Origin: Aeromonas eucrenophila | Lineage (GTDB): Bacteria > Pseudomonadota > Gammaproteobacteria > Enterobacterales > Aeromonadaceae | DNA: 64,000 nt | Assembly: GCF_000819865.1 (NCBI RefSeq) | Contig: NZ_CDDF01000011.1 | Span: forward strand, 294,084-358,083 | Direction: 5' to 3' | In this document: positions 35,968-44,852 of the stretch, in pieces | How positions within the stretch are numbered: the stretch's first letter is position 1 | Layout: the number at the start of each line of letters is the position of its first letter | Made by a program: the position numbers and the translations under genes | Notes under the pieces: generated by a model | The model's input: the letters and a program-made list of their open reading frames with translations, nothing else | Databases searched by the model: none | Told to the model about the DNA's origin: nothing

Positions 35968-37832
35968 GATAGAGAGCTGCCTTGTTTAAATAGCACAACA
36001 CGCCCACTTTGAGATGGATCACTACGCACCCACCCGTCCCCTTTGATCCGCTGGATCCTGATGGTAATGAGCGGTTCACGATTCGCTGGGATAGTAACGT
36101 CACCAATATAAGAGCCGACTTCATCTACGCTGGTCACTGGTCCTTGTGATGGATTAGATGTCGCATATGCCGAGGCTACCGCAGTCAGCGTTTTCGCCAC
36201 AGAGCCATCCATAAACACGGTAATTTGCATCGTCGTCGAATTGGAGTTCGATATAGGTGAAGAACCACCACCCGATGCAGTTACAGAGCAACCAACCAGT
36301 CCCGCCAACCCAGGGATAGTAAGTGTTCGAGCGAAACCAACGGATTGGTTGACTTTAATACTGCAAACATCAATCGGACCGGCCTGTTTTGCATGTGTCA
36401 CGCAGGCATAGTCCCGGGCAACATATACATCTCCCACAATGCGATCGGCATAAACCGTTCCTTTAACCACACAGTCCTGCTCAATGGTGCAATTTCGCAT
36501 CGTCATGTTGTCGATGCGCCCGCCCTGGGCAGTCAGCCGGTTGGTGTAGAGGTTGCCGTCGCTGTAGATGATGGTGAACCAGCCTTTCCCCCACCCGCTA
36601 TAAGGCCCGCCCAGGCCAAAGCCGGCGGATCCACCCGACATAAAGGCATTGCCCATATCGAAGGAACCGCCCGAGATAGAGGGCGCCGAGATACTGACCC
36701 CGGCCTTGATATAGTCCGCCGTGATTTTCTCGGAGTTCAGGATCTGGATGGTGGCCTTGCGGATAATGGCCTCCGCCATCACGACCTGGCCATTGTCGAT
36801 GGCAAAAAGCGGCGCCATCGGCTTGCTGCTGTTTGGGTCAAACACAAAGACTTGGGACGCTGAGATGGCCACCTGGCTGGTGCCATCCGACTTGGCGATG
36901 AGGCCGATCCCTGCCGTTATCTCGCCGGCGCTCGCCTTAGTGCTCCACATTGCTTGAGCCCCACCCTCGAGATCTGCGATGGCCTGGCTTTGCTGCTGAA
37001 CAGCCGCCCCTAACTCACCTGCCTTGGCTGTTACCGTGTCGATCCGCTTGCCCAACGCACCATCGGCTGAAGCCCTGGCCTCCGTCTCGGTGGTGATCTG
37101 GCCAGCCAGCTGGGTATCCCCTTCTTTGAATCCGGCGGTGACTTGCGTGATCTTCTGGGTCAGCGCCTCCTGTGCATTGGTGCGCGCCAGCACCTCCTCA
37201 TCCAGGCTGGCTCCGAGCTGGTTGAGGTTGTTGGAAAGCTGCGGCACCTGCTGTATGGGCTCCAGCAATGACTGAACCAGGTGACTCGCCTCAATCTTCC
37301 CCTGCAGCTCATCCAGGATGTCCTGCACATCCCGACTGGTTACGGCATGCAGCCCCTCGGTGCCTTGATAGGGGCCCTCCATGGCATTCTTGTTGACGAA
37401 CCGCACCCAGTAGAAGGCGGAAAACTCCTTGCCCACCGCATCGGCATAGACGTTGGCCAGTGTCGTCCCGACCCTGACCGCATGACTCAGGTTGTCGTCC
37501 CCGGCGCGCCACACCTCGGCAAAGGCATGCCCCCAGTATGTCGGGGCGTCCCAGGTCAACACGATGGTATGAAATGCTCCACTGACCGAGACGTTGACCG
37601 GGGCATGGGGCGGCTGAACGCCACTCCACTCCGGATCGATGTTGTTGGCTGGGGGGAGCTCCGGCACCACGGCGCCGCCGGCAGTACGCCGCAGATTCAG
37701 CATCCCCAGGCTGGCGGCCTCGCGCAGAGTCAGCGCCTTATCCAGCCGGTCCCCTTTCTGGCCGGTCAGGATCTGCATGTTCTCGGTCAGCCCCTGCTGG
37801 GTGCTGCTGGCTCGGAAGGTGTTCTTGCTCAT
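35964..37832 (-). CDS. tail tip/fibre protein with DUF1983-type C-terminus
   Basis: A 622-residue protein. Residues 60-170 form a fibronectin-like domain (HTIVLTWDAPTYWGHAFAEV). A coiled-coil region follows, then a TDYIKAG/AEAIIRKATIQIL-type segment and a beta-rich C-terminal domain. The middle part (AGIGLIAKSDGTSQVAISA, FAIDNGQVVMAEA) is the hallmark of the DUF1983 region found at the end of lambda J-like central tail fibres. In a podovirus it would be an adsorption-apparatus protein. Confidence 0.75.
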   Translation of the reverse strand: MSKNTFRASSTQQGLTENMQILTGQKGDRLDKALTLREAASLGMLNLRRTAGGAVVPELPPANNIDPEWSGVQPPHAPVNVSVSGAFHTIVLTWDAPTYWGHAFAEVWRAGDDNLSHAVRVGTTLANVYADAVGKEFSAFYWVRFVNKNAMEGPYQGTEGLHAVTSRDVQDILDELQGKIEASHLVQSLLEPIQQVPQLSNNLNQLGASLDEEVLARTNAQEALTQKITQVTAGFKEGDTQLAGQITTETEARASADGALGKRIDTVTAKAGELGAAVQQQSQAIADLEGGAQAMWSTKASAGEITAGIGLIAKSDGTSQVAISASQVFVFDPNSSKPMAPLFAIDNGQVVMAEAIIRKATIQILNSEKITADYIKAGVSISAPSISGGSFDMGNAFMSGGSAGFGLGGPYSGWGKGWFTIIYSDGNLYTNRLTAQGGRIDNMTMRNCTIEQDCVVKGTVYADRIVGDVYVARDYACVTHAKQAGPIDVCSIKVNQSVGFARTLTIPGLAGLVGCSVTASGGGSSPISNSNSTTMQITVFMDGSVAKTLTAVASAYATSNPSQGPVTSVDEVGSYIGDVTIPANREPLITIRIQRIKGDGWVRSDPSQSGRVVLFKQGSSLS

Positions 37833-39439
37833 TGCAGACAGACCTCCGCCATACTGCCGCCCAGGGTAATCCGCTCAACCTCGGCGACTCCTCTCACCTC
37901 GACTTGCCAGCGCCGGCCCCGCAGTGGCGGCAACCGGAATCCGGAAGGTGGGACCTGACCCGCCATCAGCTCGAACACCCTGACCCCATCGACAATCAGC
38001 ACAAAGCCAACTTGCGCGACGGCCTCACTCATCACCCGCGCACAGCTGAGGCGCACACCGGGGGGCAGCACAAACTCCTTGGACCGCCAGCACATTGGCA
38101 GGGCAGCAGTACCGCCACGCCATTGATGCAGTTGGGTACCTTTAGCAATCATCAGGGCATCGAGCTGCATGTCTGCGACCGCCGCATCCCAGCGCCCAGA
38201 GAGCCAGCGCAGATCACCAGATCTGGGGTCAAACACAAAGCCATGGCTATCGGTCTGGGCCACATAACGCCCCTCGCTGTACCAGGCTCGCAATGTGTCG
38301 GGTTTCAGAGCCTGCCACTGCTCCCGTGTGATGATCCCCTCGGTCACCAGCGCACCACCGTCGGCCCCGACACCGACCAGTCCATCCGGCGCGGCGTACA
38401 AGACCATCCCATCCAGTGCCACCATGGATCGAGCGCTGACACAAGCCTGTGGGGTGGGCGTGAGCTTCTGACCCGTGATGGAGGACGGGGACGCCCCCTG
38501 GAAGATATAGGGATAGCCCTTGGTGCCTACAACCAGCGCCGTGTCGATGGCCGCGATCGCCACAATGTCGTGCTCAGTGGTCAGCTTGTATTGATCCGGC
38601 CAGGCATAGGGCAGGAAGGGCTCGGAAAACAGGACTGCATTGCCGACAAACCCGGCACAGATGCCATTGGCCATCTGGCAGATCCCTCGCATCTTGTCGG
38701 GGGGCATGCTGTAGCCATAGGTCTCAAGCACCGGTCCCAGCTCTCCATCTTTCTTGGCATCGCTGTAGCTGGCCGTCGCAATGGGCAGATCGGCGACCAG
38801 CAGATAGTCAGCAAGGCCACCACCCGACACCGAGCGATAGAGACGCCGCCGGGTAATGTTGCTGTTGTTGGTCGGGACGGCAGACAGGCCCACAACCACC
38901 GTCGAGCCCGGGATCGTGATCGTCGTCTTGCCGCTGGCCGGTCCCGGGGCACCCTCCTCCCCCAGCCCGGTCACGTAGGTCTCCACGTAGAAACGGGTCT
39001 CATCATCCGTCGGGTCATCATCCTTACTGCCAGAGGGTGGCGTGACGGATTGCACGTTCGGCGGCGTGGCCGGCACCGGCACCCCCAGCCGATACCAGGC
39101 CGTGGGCTTATTGCTGCCACCGGTGGCGATCGCGTCGTAAGTCAGCTTGGGAAACTCCCCATCGGTGAAGTAGACGCGGTTGTACTGATCCTGGGCGATG
39201 GGCGATCGCATGACCTCCACCTGCTTGTTCCAGGCAAACCAGTGCGCGCCGTAGTAGTGGAACAGCGTCTTGGGGGTGATCGGCAGGGAGACGCCAGCCG
39301 CCTTATCTGTCATCAGTGGCGCCACCACCCCGCGGTCAAAATGACAATCTTGCGCCAAGGTGGCCGCTTCGTCCGGCAATAGGTGGTCTGCCACGCGCGG
39401 CACCATGCCTCGCATAGTCACGATGTCGATCAATGGCAT
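37829..39439 (-). CDS. phage tail/stump structural protein, 536 residues
   Basis: A beta-rich protein with repeated four-strand patterns (ALVVGTKGYPYIFQG, VALDGMVLYAAPDGLVGV, DSHGFVFDPRSGDLRWLSG) suggesting a propeller. It sits between the fibre genes and overlaps the next gene by 4 nt. It probably belongs to the short tail. No named family is assigned. Confidence 0.65.
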   Translation of the reverse strand: MPLIDIVTMRGMVPRVADHLLPDEAATLAQDCHFDRGVVAPLMTDKAAGVSLPITPKTLFHYYGAHWFAWNKQVEVMRSPIAQDQYNRVYFTDGEFPKLTYDAIATGGSNKPTAWYRLGVPVPATPPNVQSVTPPSGSKDDDPTDDETRFYVETYVTGLGEEGAPGPASGKTTITIPGSTVVVGLSAVPTNNSNITRRRLYRSVSGGGLADYLLVADLPIATASYSDAKKDGELGPVLETYGYSMPPDKMRGICQMANGICAGFVGNAVLFSEPFLPYAWPDQYKLTTEHDIVAIAAIDTALVVGTKGYPYIFQGASPSSITGQKLTPTPQACVSARSMVALDGMVLYAAPDGLVGVGADGGALVTEGIITREQWQALKPDTLRAWYSEGRYVAQTDSHGFVFDPRSGDLRWLSGRWDAAVADMQLDALMIAKGTQLHQWRGGTAALPMCWRSKEFVLPPGVRLSCARVMSEAVAQVGFVLIVDGVRVFELMAGQVPPSGFRLPPLRGRRWQVEVRGVAEVERITLGGSMAEVCLQ

Positions 39440-39463
39440 GGGGTTTCTCGAAGGCTAGAAACG

Positions 39464-39491
39464 AAAAAGCCCCACTCGTTAGAGCAGGGCC
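39464..39491 (-). terminator. terminator hairpin next to intergenic element copy 3
   Basis: On the minus strand GGCCCTGCTC-TAAC-GAGTGGGGCTTTTTCG: stem with one mismatch and a T-run. Part of the stem can pair alternatively with the CCCCA of the conserved element. Confidence 0.6.
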
Positions 39492-39513
39492 ATGATGGGG
39501 CTATGCTAACGCT
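39490..39513 (-). repeat. conserved intergenic element, copy 3
   Basis: CCATGATGGGGCTATGCTAACGCT on the plus strand. It lies upstream (minus-strand sense) of the 536-residue structural gene. Confidence 0.85.
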
Positions 39514-39533
39514 GCACCGGGCGATGAGCAAGC

Positions 39534-39779
39534 TCACCAAGCATTGCGAAGCGGGATCTTGCGCTCGTCATACTCGATGCTATCCCGGCAATGCGTCGGG
39601 CTGCGCATGATGAAGTTGATGGCTTTCTCAGCCTTCAATGCCCATGGCTTTCCCTGCTTGGCGTTGTAGCCCACATTGCCAGAGATGGTTTCATCAGGCC
39701 GGCCACCCAGGAGGGTGTTGCCAAGCTGGTCAATGGAGACCAGCACGCGAAAGAGGTACCGGGTAACTCGATTGCTCAT
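39534..39779 (-). CDS. small prophage protein, 81 residues
   Basis: MSNRVTRYLFRVLVSIDQLG..., with AAGGACATGAC before the ATG. Short proteins with this opening are frequent next to tail genes of prophages and on genomic islands; their function is unknown. The sequence is basic and contains two Cys/His residues near the C-terminus without a clear metal motif. Confidence 0.6.
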   Translation of the reverse strand: MSNRVTRYLFRVLVSIDQLGNTLLGGRPDETISGNVGYNAKQGKPWALKAEKAINFIMRSPTHCRDSIEYDERKIPLRNAW

Positions 39780-39804
39780 GTCATGTCCTTGTTGGTGTGG
39801 CTAG

Positions 39805-39915
39805 TTAGTACACTTTCGTGATGGAGAGCAGTGTGAAGCCACTGCCATTAGCGGTGTTATTCACCTGTCCGTCCTTGCTGATGTAGACAGCAAGTGCAGA
39901 CACACGACTTGCCCC
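39805..39915 (-). pseudogene. in-frame continuation of the tail-fibre gene after a TGA
   Basis: Directly after the TGA at 39916-39918 the same frame stays open for 34 residues plus TAA (39805-39807): GASRVSALAVYISKDGQVNN and so on to SITKVY. It has no start codon or Shine-Dalgarno of its own beyond an internal GTG. It reads like the natural C-terminal strand of a fibre domain. Either the fibre gene is cut by a nonsense mutation, or the TGA is read through. Confidence 0.55.
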
Positions 39916-42600
39916 TCAGCAGTCAGCGCCAGAGGCTCCGCCGTCCCACCAGATCATCACAGTGTCCCGTTGATATGGCGTTGAGTTGTTGTGATAAGCC
40001 ATTGCGTACAAGCCCGCGACTTTCGGTATGGTGGCCCCGGGAAACGAAGGAACTGGGCCGGTAAAGATCACCGTGCCCACTCCTACGTCAGCGGCAGAGG
40101 GCTTGTTTAAGGTGTTGTAATCCCTTGCCCAAGCAGTCCAGGCGCCAGTGCTGTATTGCGCTCGGGTCCACACCCGGCTGGAGTTATAGACGTGGTAACG
40201 CTGCTGGGGGCCAGCACCAGAGGTCACAATCAGGCTGCCAGCAGAGTTCTCTGGATAATGCTGAGCTGCAGAGGTATTTGCGTTTGCGTGCTGGGCGTAG
40301 TGGCCCGGCGTCTTGATGGTATCCAGGTCCTCCTTCGCCAAGCTGATCGGGTTGAGTAAGCTGCCAGGGTGAGTGTGATCCGCAGCGACCAGATCCGGTT
40401 TGTCGGTTACCTCCGTCCAACTCGGCCAGCGGGTCGCTTGCGTTGGGACACCTGTCAGTTCGGACCATGGGTGGTTATGCGCGGATGGCGGCATTGTGCC
40501 CGGCTTCCCCGTAACCTCACCCCAAGCTGGCCAGCGGGTCGCCTGAACAGGAACCTGATCGAGTTGGCTCCACGGATGCCGATGGACAACCGGGGCAAAG
40601 TCGGGTTTGTCAGTTACCTCGTCATAGCTCGGCCAGCGACTAGCGGTGGTGGGTACTTCATCCAACTCACTCCAGGGATGGCGGTGAACCGCGGCAGCGA
40701 TACTGGGTTTGCCGGTGACCTCGCTCCAAGTTGGCCACCGTGAGGCCGTGACCGGGATCTGATCAATCTGGTTCCAGGGGTGCCGGTGGGATGCGGCGGC
40801 CAAGTCAGGCTTGTCTGTTACTTCTCCCCAAGCTGGCCAGCGAGTCGCATAGGTAGGGATCCCCGTCAGCTGCGACCAGGTATGGGTGTGGCTCACTGAG
40901 GCGGCCCCCACCTCTGCAAGCGTGGGCCAGCGCGATGCGTATACCGGGACGTTGGATAGCTGCGACCAAGGGTGGTTGTGCTCAGAAGGCGGCATGGTCA
41001 CTGGCTTGTTCGTGATATCAGTCCATCCCGGTACCCAACTGGCTGACCTGGCCCCCACATCGGCTGCACTCAGCACCACGGCCCCGGTCATGCCATTGAC
41101 CGAGATCACCGCGTCCGAACCATCAATCTTGAACCAAGTACGTGTGGCCGGATCCCAGTGCAGGTAATCACCCGCCACATAGGAAACGCTGGCGATCACC
41201 CCAGGGTGAGAGATCCGATAAAACGGCACGCCTTGATTCGCCGCCGGCACAGCTGGCGCCCCCGCGGCGGCATTCCAGGGGCCAGCCCAGACCAACTGCG
41301 AGGTGATCGCCTGCGCCCACTTCTGAGCCTGCAGCGCCCAATGCAAAGCCGAAAACTCCCCGGGGCGCCCGTTGATGTCGCTCCCTTCCGGATTCTGCGC
41401 CCAGGCCTCCGCCATGCCCTCTGACACACTGGCGCGCTGGGAGCTGGCATTGGCCGAGGCCTGATCTTGCGCCGCCTGGCTCGCCTTGGTGCTCGCCGTG
41501 TCTGCTGCAGCCTGTGCCTGGGTCGTCTTCGCCACCACCACATCCCGCATGCCCTGAATGGCGGTTTTGGCCTGTGAGACGGTGTCGGTGTTGGTGCTGA
41601 CTTCCTTGGTCTGCCCGGCGACTGTCGCCGCATTTGCCGCAACCTGGGTGGCTTTATCCTGTACTTGGGCTCGATCAGCCGTGACTTGCTCCGCCAGCGT
41701 GCCGACTTTGGCCGCGTTATCCAGCGTCACCACCTTCGCCCCCTCTGCCGCCTGGGCCGCCTTCTCGGCATTAGTGGCGTGGGTACCGGCATTGGTGGCG
41801 GAGGTAGCCGCCGCGACTTTGGAACTGTTAGCAGCGCTCGCATGGGTGGCAGCCGTGCTCGCACTGGTGGCCGCCTCACCGGCCTTGGTCGTCGCCGTGG
41901 TGGCGCTGGTATTGGCGTTGTTCGCCTTGGCCGATGCGGTACTGGCACTGGCCGCGGCCGCCGTTGCGCTTGTCGCAGATTCCGATGCGGAGGCATTCGC
42001 CTTGGTCGCGTGATGCAAAGCGGAATGCTTGCCAGGGACCACCGCCACATCCACCGGGTTCTCCGCCCACTTCTGGGCACTGTTCGCAGACCCTGCTGCT
42101 GCACCCGCGCTGGTTGCCGCGTCACCCGCTTTGCTGCTTGCCGTCGTGGCTGATGCGGATGCCGCTGCAGCCTGTTCAGCCGCGACCTGCTTTGCCTGCT
42201 CCACAGTCACCACATCACTGCCGGTCTGCAGCCGATCTTCGGCAGTGGCTTCTGCCGCAGCCTCTGACCGCTGCATAGCCTCTACCGCCCGATCAAGCAG
42301 AGGGGGCGTCAGGTTGATACCGCTATCGACCAGGATACTGTTCAGGGGGCCATCGGTACTTTGAGCCGTCACCACCCCGGACCCCATGTAATCCATGTCC
42401 CCACACAGGTCGTTCTGGGCATAGACATCATAGGTGCCAGCCGCCAGCTGGAATCGGTACCCTCCAGCCTGGTCACATTTGAAGGTCATTACCGACCCCA
42501 TCAGCACCTCACCAGTGGTACTGAGAGCTCGCAGCTCAATAAGAGCCCTTGGGACTGGCTTGCCAGCAGGGTCGGTGATCACACCGTGGATCTGGATCAT
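39916..42600 (-). CDS. tail fibre/side-tail protein with HxH repeats
   Basis: An 894-residue protein. Residues 1-100 form the prophage tail-fibre N-terminal domain (IHGVITDPAGKPVPRALIEL...), which anchors the fibre. About 110-420 is an Ala/Thr/Ser/Lys-rich coiled coil, and 420-530 a collar-like domain. From about 530 to 745 there are six 33-35-residue repeats of the type HPWSxLxxVPxxATRWPxWxEVTxKPD...HxH. A receptor-binding tip follows. The HxH pattern is used in phage fibres and needles to bind metal along the trimer axis. The frame ends at a TGA after which coding-like sequence continues. Confidence 0.82.
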   Translation of the reverse strand: MIQIHGVITDPAGKPVPRALIELRALSTTGEVLMGSVMTFKCDQAGGYRFQLAAGTYDVYAQNDLCGDMDYMGSGVVTAQSTDGPLNSILVDSGINLTPPLLDRAVEAMQRSEAAAEATAEDRLQTGSDVVTVEQAKQVAAEQAAAASASATTASSKAGDAATSAGAAAGSANSAQKWAENPVDVAVVPGKHSALHHATKANASASESATSATAAAASASTASAKANNANTSATTATTKAGEAATSASTAATHASAANSSKVAAATSATNAGTHATNAEKAAQAAEGAKVVTLDNAAKVGTLAEQVTADRAQVQDKATQVAANAATVAGQTKEVSTNTDTVSQAKTAIQGMRDVVVAKTTQAQAAADTASTKASQAAQDQASANASSQRASVSEGMAEAWAQNPEGSDINGRPGEFSALHWALQAQKWAQAITSQLVWAGPWNAAAGAPAVPAANQGVPFYRISHPGVIASVSYVAGDYLHWDPATRTWFKIDGSDAVISVNGMTGAVVLSAADVGARSASWVPGWTDITNKPVTMPPSEHNHPWSQLSNVPVYASRWPTLAEVGAASVSHTHTWSQLTGIPTYATRWPAWGEVTDKPDLAAASHRHPWNQIDQIPVTASRWPTWSEVTGKPSIAAAVHRHPWSELDEVPTTASRWPSYDEVTDKPDFAPVVHRHPWSQLDQVPVQATRWPAWGEVTGKPGTMPPSAHNHPWSELTGVPTQATRWPSWTEVTDKPDLVAADHTHPGSLLNPISLAKEDLDTIKTPGHYAQHANANTSAAQHYPENSAGSLIVTSGAGPQQRYHVYNSSRVWTRAQYSTGAWTAWARDYNTLNKPSAADVGVGTVIFTGPVPSFPGATIPKVAGLYAMAYHNNSTPYQRDTVMIWWDGGASGADC
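40370..41000 (-). repeat. six ~100-bp coding repeats in the tail-fibre gene
   Basis: Each unit encodes 33-35 residues with HPWSQL/HPWSEL, RWPxWxEVT and a closing HRH or HNH. The DNA is diverged between units, so the repeats are old, but GCTGGCCAGCG-type stretches recur. A seventh degenerate unit (HPGSLLNP) closes the array. Confidence 0.85.
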
Positions 42601-42603
42601 GGA

Positions 42604-43263
42604 TTACCCCTGGTTGGTCTGAAACTTCTTGTCGCGAATGGAAACCAGCGTGCTGTCAGTCTCGATCTTGATACCGAGATATTGCGCGAACGCCTGGAGG
42701 TGAAGCTGGCCGCGGGCGGAGTTGGCCGTCTCATCGGAGTCACGCAGATAGGCGCGATAGATGATCCAGTCCATGCAGGGGGTGAAATAGGTGTCATCCA
42801 CCTGCAGGAGATCGCCGGCCTCAACCTGGGCAACTTTCACCGGCGTAGGCAGCACGCTCAATACCAGATCGACCTTCACATCTGCGGTCACTCCCGGGTA
42901 AAGCCAGAAGATGCGCGGGTTGGTGGGCTCGAAGAGGTAGGCCTCTACTTCGCTGGCATCGCTGCCGGTAATCCACTCGGGATCCAGATCATCGAGCTGG
43001 CCTCGCTCGAAATAGCGGATCTTGCGCCCGCCAGTATTGCGCTCCACCTCGATGAGTTTGGTGGCGCCCGCCGGCAAGGCCTGACGAGTGCCTGCTACAC
43101 AGCTGATGGTCTGGGTCGTAGCGAAGATGTCTGGTCGGTAGTTGGCAATGGAGGCGATGGCGCTGTTGTAGTAATGAACCAGGTCCTCCAGCGACCAATG
43201 GGTACGCGATTTGTCGGTCAGCTCGAGTGAGACCCGATCAAGCAGGTCTTTGATGAGGGTCAT
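42604..43263 (-). CDS. phage adaptor protein (DUF6682-like)
   Basis: A 219-residue head-to-tail adaptor candidate. DLVHYYNSAIASIANYRPDI near the N-terminus, an ERNTGGRKIRYFERGQLDD middle and MDWIIYRAYLRDSDETANSA near the end follow the pattern of the DUF6682 adaptor family. It lies between head and tail genes, as expected. Confidence 0.7.
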   Translation of the reverse strand: MTLIKDLLDRVSLELTDKSRTHWSLEDLVHYYNSAIASIANYRPDIFATTQTISCVAGTRQALPAGATKLIEVERNTGGRKIRYFERGQLDDLDPEWITGSDASEVEAYLFEPTNPRIFWLYPGVTADVKVDLVLSVLPTPVKVAQVEAGDLLQVDDTYFTPCMDWIIYRAYLRDSDETANSARGQLHLQAFAQYLGIKIETDSTLVSIRDKKFQTNQG

Positions 43264-43272
43264 GGGGACCTC

Positions 43273-43902
43273 TTAGAAGAATGAGTGACGCCGCACCGGA
43301 TTCACAGTTCGGGCATTTGCCGTTTGTTCGATGCGAAACCGGTAGGCTTCCCGCGCGGCTTCATTGAAGCGAGCGCGGTTGAGCTGAGCCAGTTCAGGGT
43401 TGGCCCACGGCTTGCCGGGTTGGAGCTGCAAAATGGCTGCGGTGCCATCGGCCATGGCCTCTGCGTAGTCCTCAACCAATGCCGCCGGGATCAGCTTGGC
43501 CGTAGGCAGTGGCTCGATCGCCCCTATGATGCAGACATCCTGCAGCGTGACCAGAAAGCGGATCGATTCTGCAGACTGGACGTGATACTGCTCCCCAGCC
43601 GTCAGCAGATGGCCCCCAGCGGTGATCCGGTGGATCACGGATCCTGTCACCTGGGGGTCCCGAGTCTCCTGGCGGGCCTGCCGGTTGATGCTGCTGGCCT
43701 TGGCAAAGCTCACCGTCTGCCCTTCCAGCACTTCCTCGAACTGCCGCTCGAGGTGAACGAGCGCACTCTGCTTGCAGAAATCGATCGCCGCCCGGATGAG
43801 TGCTTGGCGGATGATGCTGTCGAGGGGGCCCGATACCCGCTGGCGAACCAGCGGGATCAGGGAGTCAGGACTGACCAAGCGGCTGTCCAACACCGGCACC
43901 AT
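43273..43902 (-). CDS. probable head-tail connector protein, 209 residues
   Basis: A helical N-terminal part (LDSIIRQALIRAAIDFCKQS) and a beta-rich middle. It resembles stabiliser/tail-tube-type proteins that follow the capsid gene in podoviruses, but no family is assigned with certainty. It shares a junction with the 144-residue gene upstream. Confidence 0.6.
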   Translation of the reverse strand: MVPVLDSRLVSPDSLIPLVRQRVSGPLDSIIRQALIRAAIDFCKQSALVHLERQFEEVLEGQTVSFAKASSINRQARQETRDPQVTGSVIHRITAGGHLLTAGEQYHVQSAESIRFLVTLQDVCIIGAIEPLPTAKLIPAALVEDYAEAMADGTAAILQLQPGKPWANPELAQLNRARFNEAAREAYRFRIEQTANARTVNPVRRHSFF

Positions 43903-44336
43903 TACTCAGCCTCCTTCTGGGCACGCAGGGCATCGCGAACACGGAGACGGAACTCATCCACACGCTCACCGGCGTCCTGCTTGATGTTGAGCTCGTACTT
44001 CTCAGCCACGGTAGCCAGCTGTGCGGAGGTCATCTTGACCAGATCCAGGCCGAGGTGGTCCACCATCATGCTCTGCTCAGCAGCAAGGCGGGCGGCTTCT
44101 TCCTCTGCTCGGCGGGCAGCGTCGGCTGCTGCGGCCTCGAGCTCAGATTGATGGGCCAGCACATCCTCCAGCTCGTCGGCCTTACGCCAGACGGTCGGGA
44201 ACTCCAACAGTTGCATGGCGATGTGGCTCTCCACATCCACAGGGGTGTGGCGCGGGAACACCATGCGGGATCCGGTCACGGTGTCTTTCTTCATCGGTTT
44301 GTCACCGATGTAGGCGATTGCGATCTTGTCGCTCAC
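43902..44336 (-). CDS. phage structural accessory protein, 144 residues
   Basis: The N-terminal SDKIAIAYIGDKPMKKDTVTGSRMVF part is a small beta unit common in head-completion proteins. It is followed by an Ala/Glu coiled coil (residues 65-90) and a C-terminal SAP/HeH-like helical pair (MTSAQLATVAEKYEL). The exact role is unknown. Confidence 0.55.
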   Translation of the reverse strand: MSDKIAIAYIGDKPMKKDTVTGSRMVFPRHTPVDVESHIAMQLLEFPTVWRKADELEDVLAHQSELEAAAADAARRAEEEAARLAAEQSMMVDHLGLDLVKMTSAQLATVAEKYELNIKQDAGERVDEFRLRVRDALRAQKEAE

Positions 44337-44361
44337 GGTTGTTTCTCCAGTCAGGGAAAAG

Positions 44362-44384
44362 AAAAACCCGGCACAGGGCCGGGC
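44362..44384 (-). terminator. hairpin between two structural genes
   Basis: On the minus strand GCCCGGCCCTGTGCCGGGTTTTTC, stem of 6-7 bp and T-run. It may fine-tune the amounts of capsid and downstream proteins. Confidence 0.7.
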
Positions 44385-44406
44385 TCACAGGGGGGCGGTG
44401 GAAACC

Positions 44407-44796
44407 TTAGAGGTTGCCCACCATCTCGTAGTGCAGTTTGACTTTGACGGTACCCGTGGCAGCGCCGCCGCCCACCGTCAGGCTGATCTCCTGCCCCTCC
44501 TGGGTCATCAGGTCATCCACCGGGATGTAGCTGTTCACTGCCGTCGCGGTGTTCTGGGCGTTGATGATGGCGGTCTCCCCCACCTTCACCGTGAGGGTGG
44601 TACTGGCGCCGAGCGCCGCGGAGGTGAGCGAGACCCCCACCACCTTGATGTTCGGCTCCACCGGATCGCCGAACACCACCACATCACCGACCGGCACGGC
44701 GGCCAGTTTTGCCACCAGGGTCGGAGAAATAGAGAGATTGCCGAAAGCACCGTTGAACCAGCGGTGCAGGGTCTTAACCAGGGTCAGTTTGGCCAT
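44407..44796 (-). CDS. probable capsid decoration/head protein, 129 residues
   Basis: A beta-rich protein (VGDVVVFGDPVEPNIKVVGV, LTVKVGETAIINAQN, TGTVKVKLHYEMV) located directly after the major capsid gene. Position and fold style suggest head decoration or a fibre-like vertex protein; this is inference. Confidence 0.55.
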   Translation of the reverse strand: MAKLTLVKTLHRWFNGAFGNLSISPTLVAKLAAVPVGDVVVFGDPVEPNIKVVGVSLTSAALGASTTLTVKVGETAIINAQNTATAVNSYIPVDDLMTQEGQEISLTVGGGAATGTVKVKLHYEMVGNL

Positions 44797-44852
44797 GGAA
44801 TGGTCCTCTTGTCAGTCTGAGTAAAGGCGCCCCGGGTCGGGGCAACCCAGGA

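Noticed and set aside
37832..39382. 516-codon plus-strand frame
   Set aside because: Antisense to the 536-residue structural gene, with Arg/His-rich low-quality composition.
40370..41000. CRISPR-like or transposon repeats
   Set aside because: The repeats are in frame, encode protein repeats and are diverged; they belong to the tail-fibre gene.
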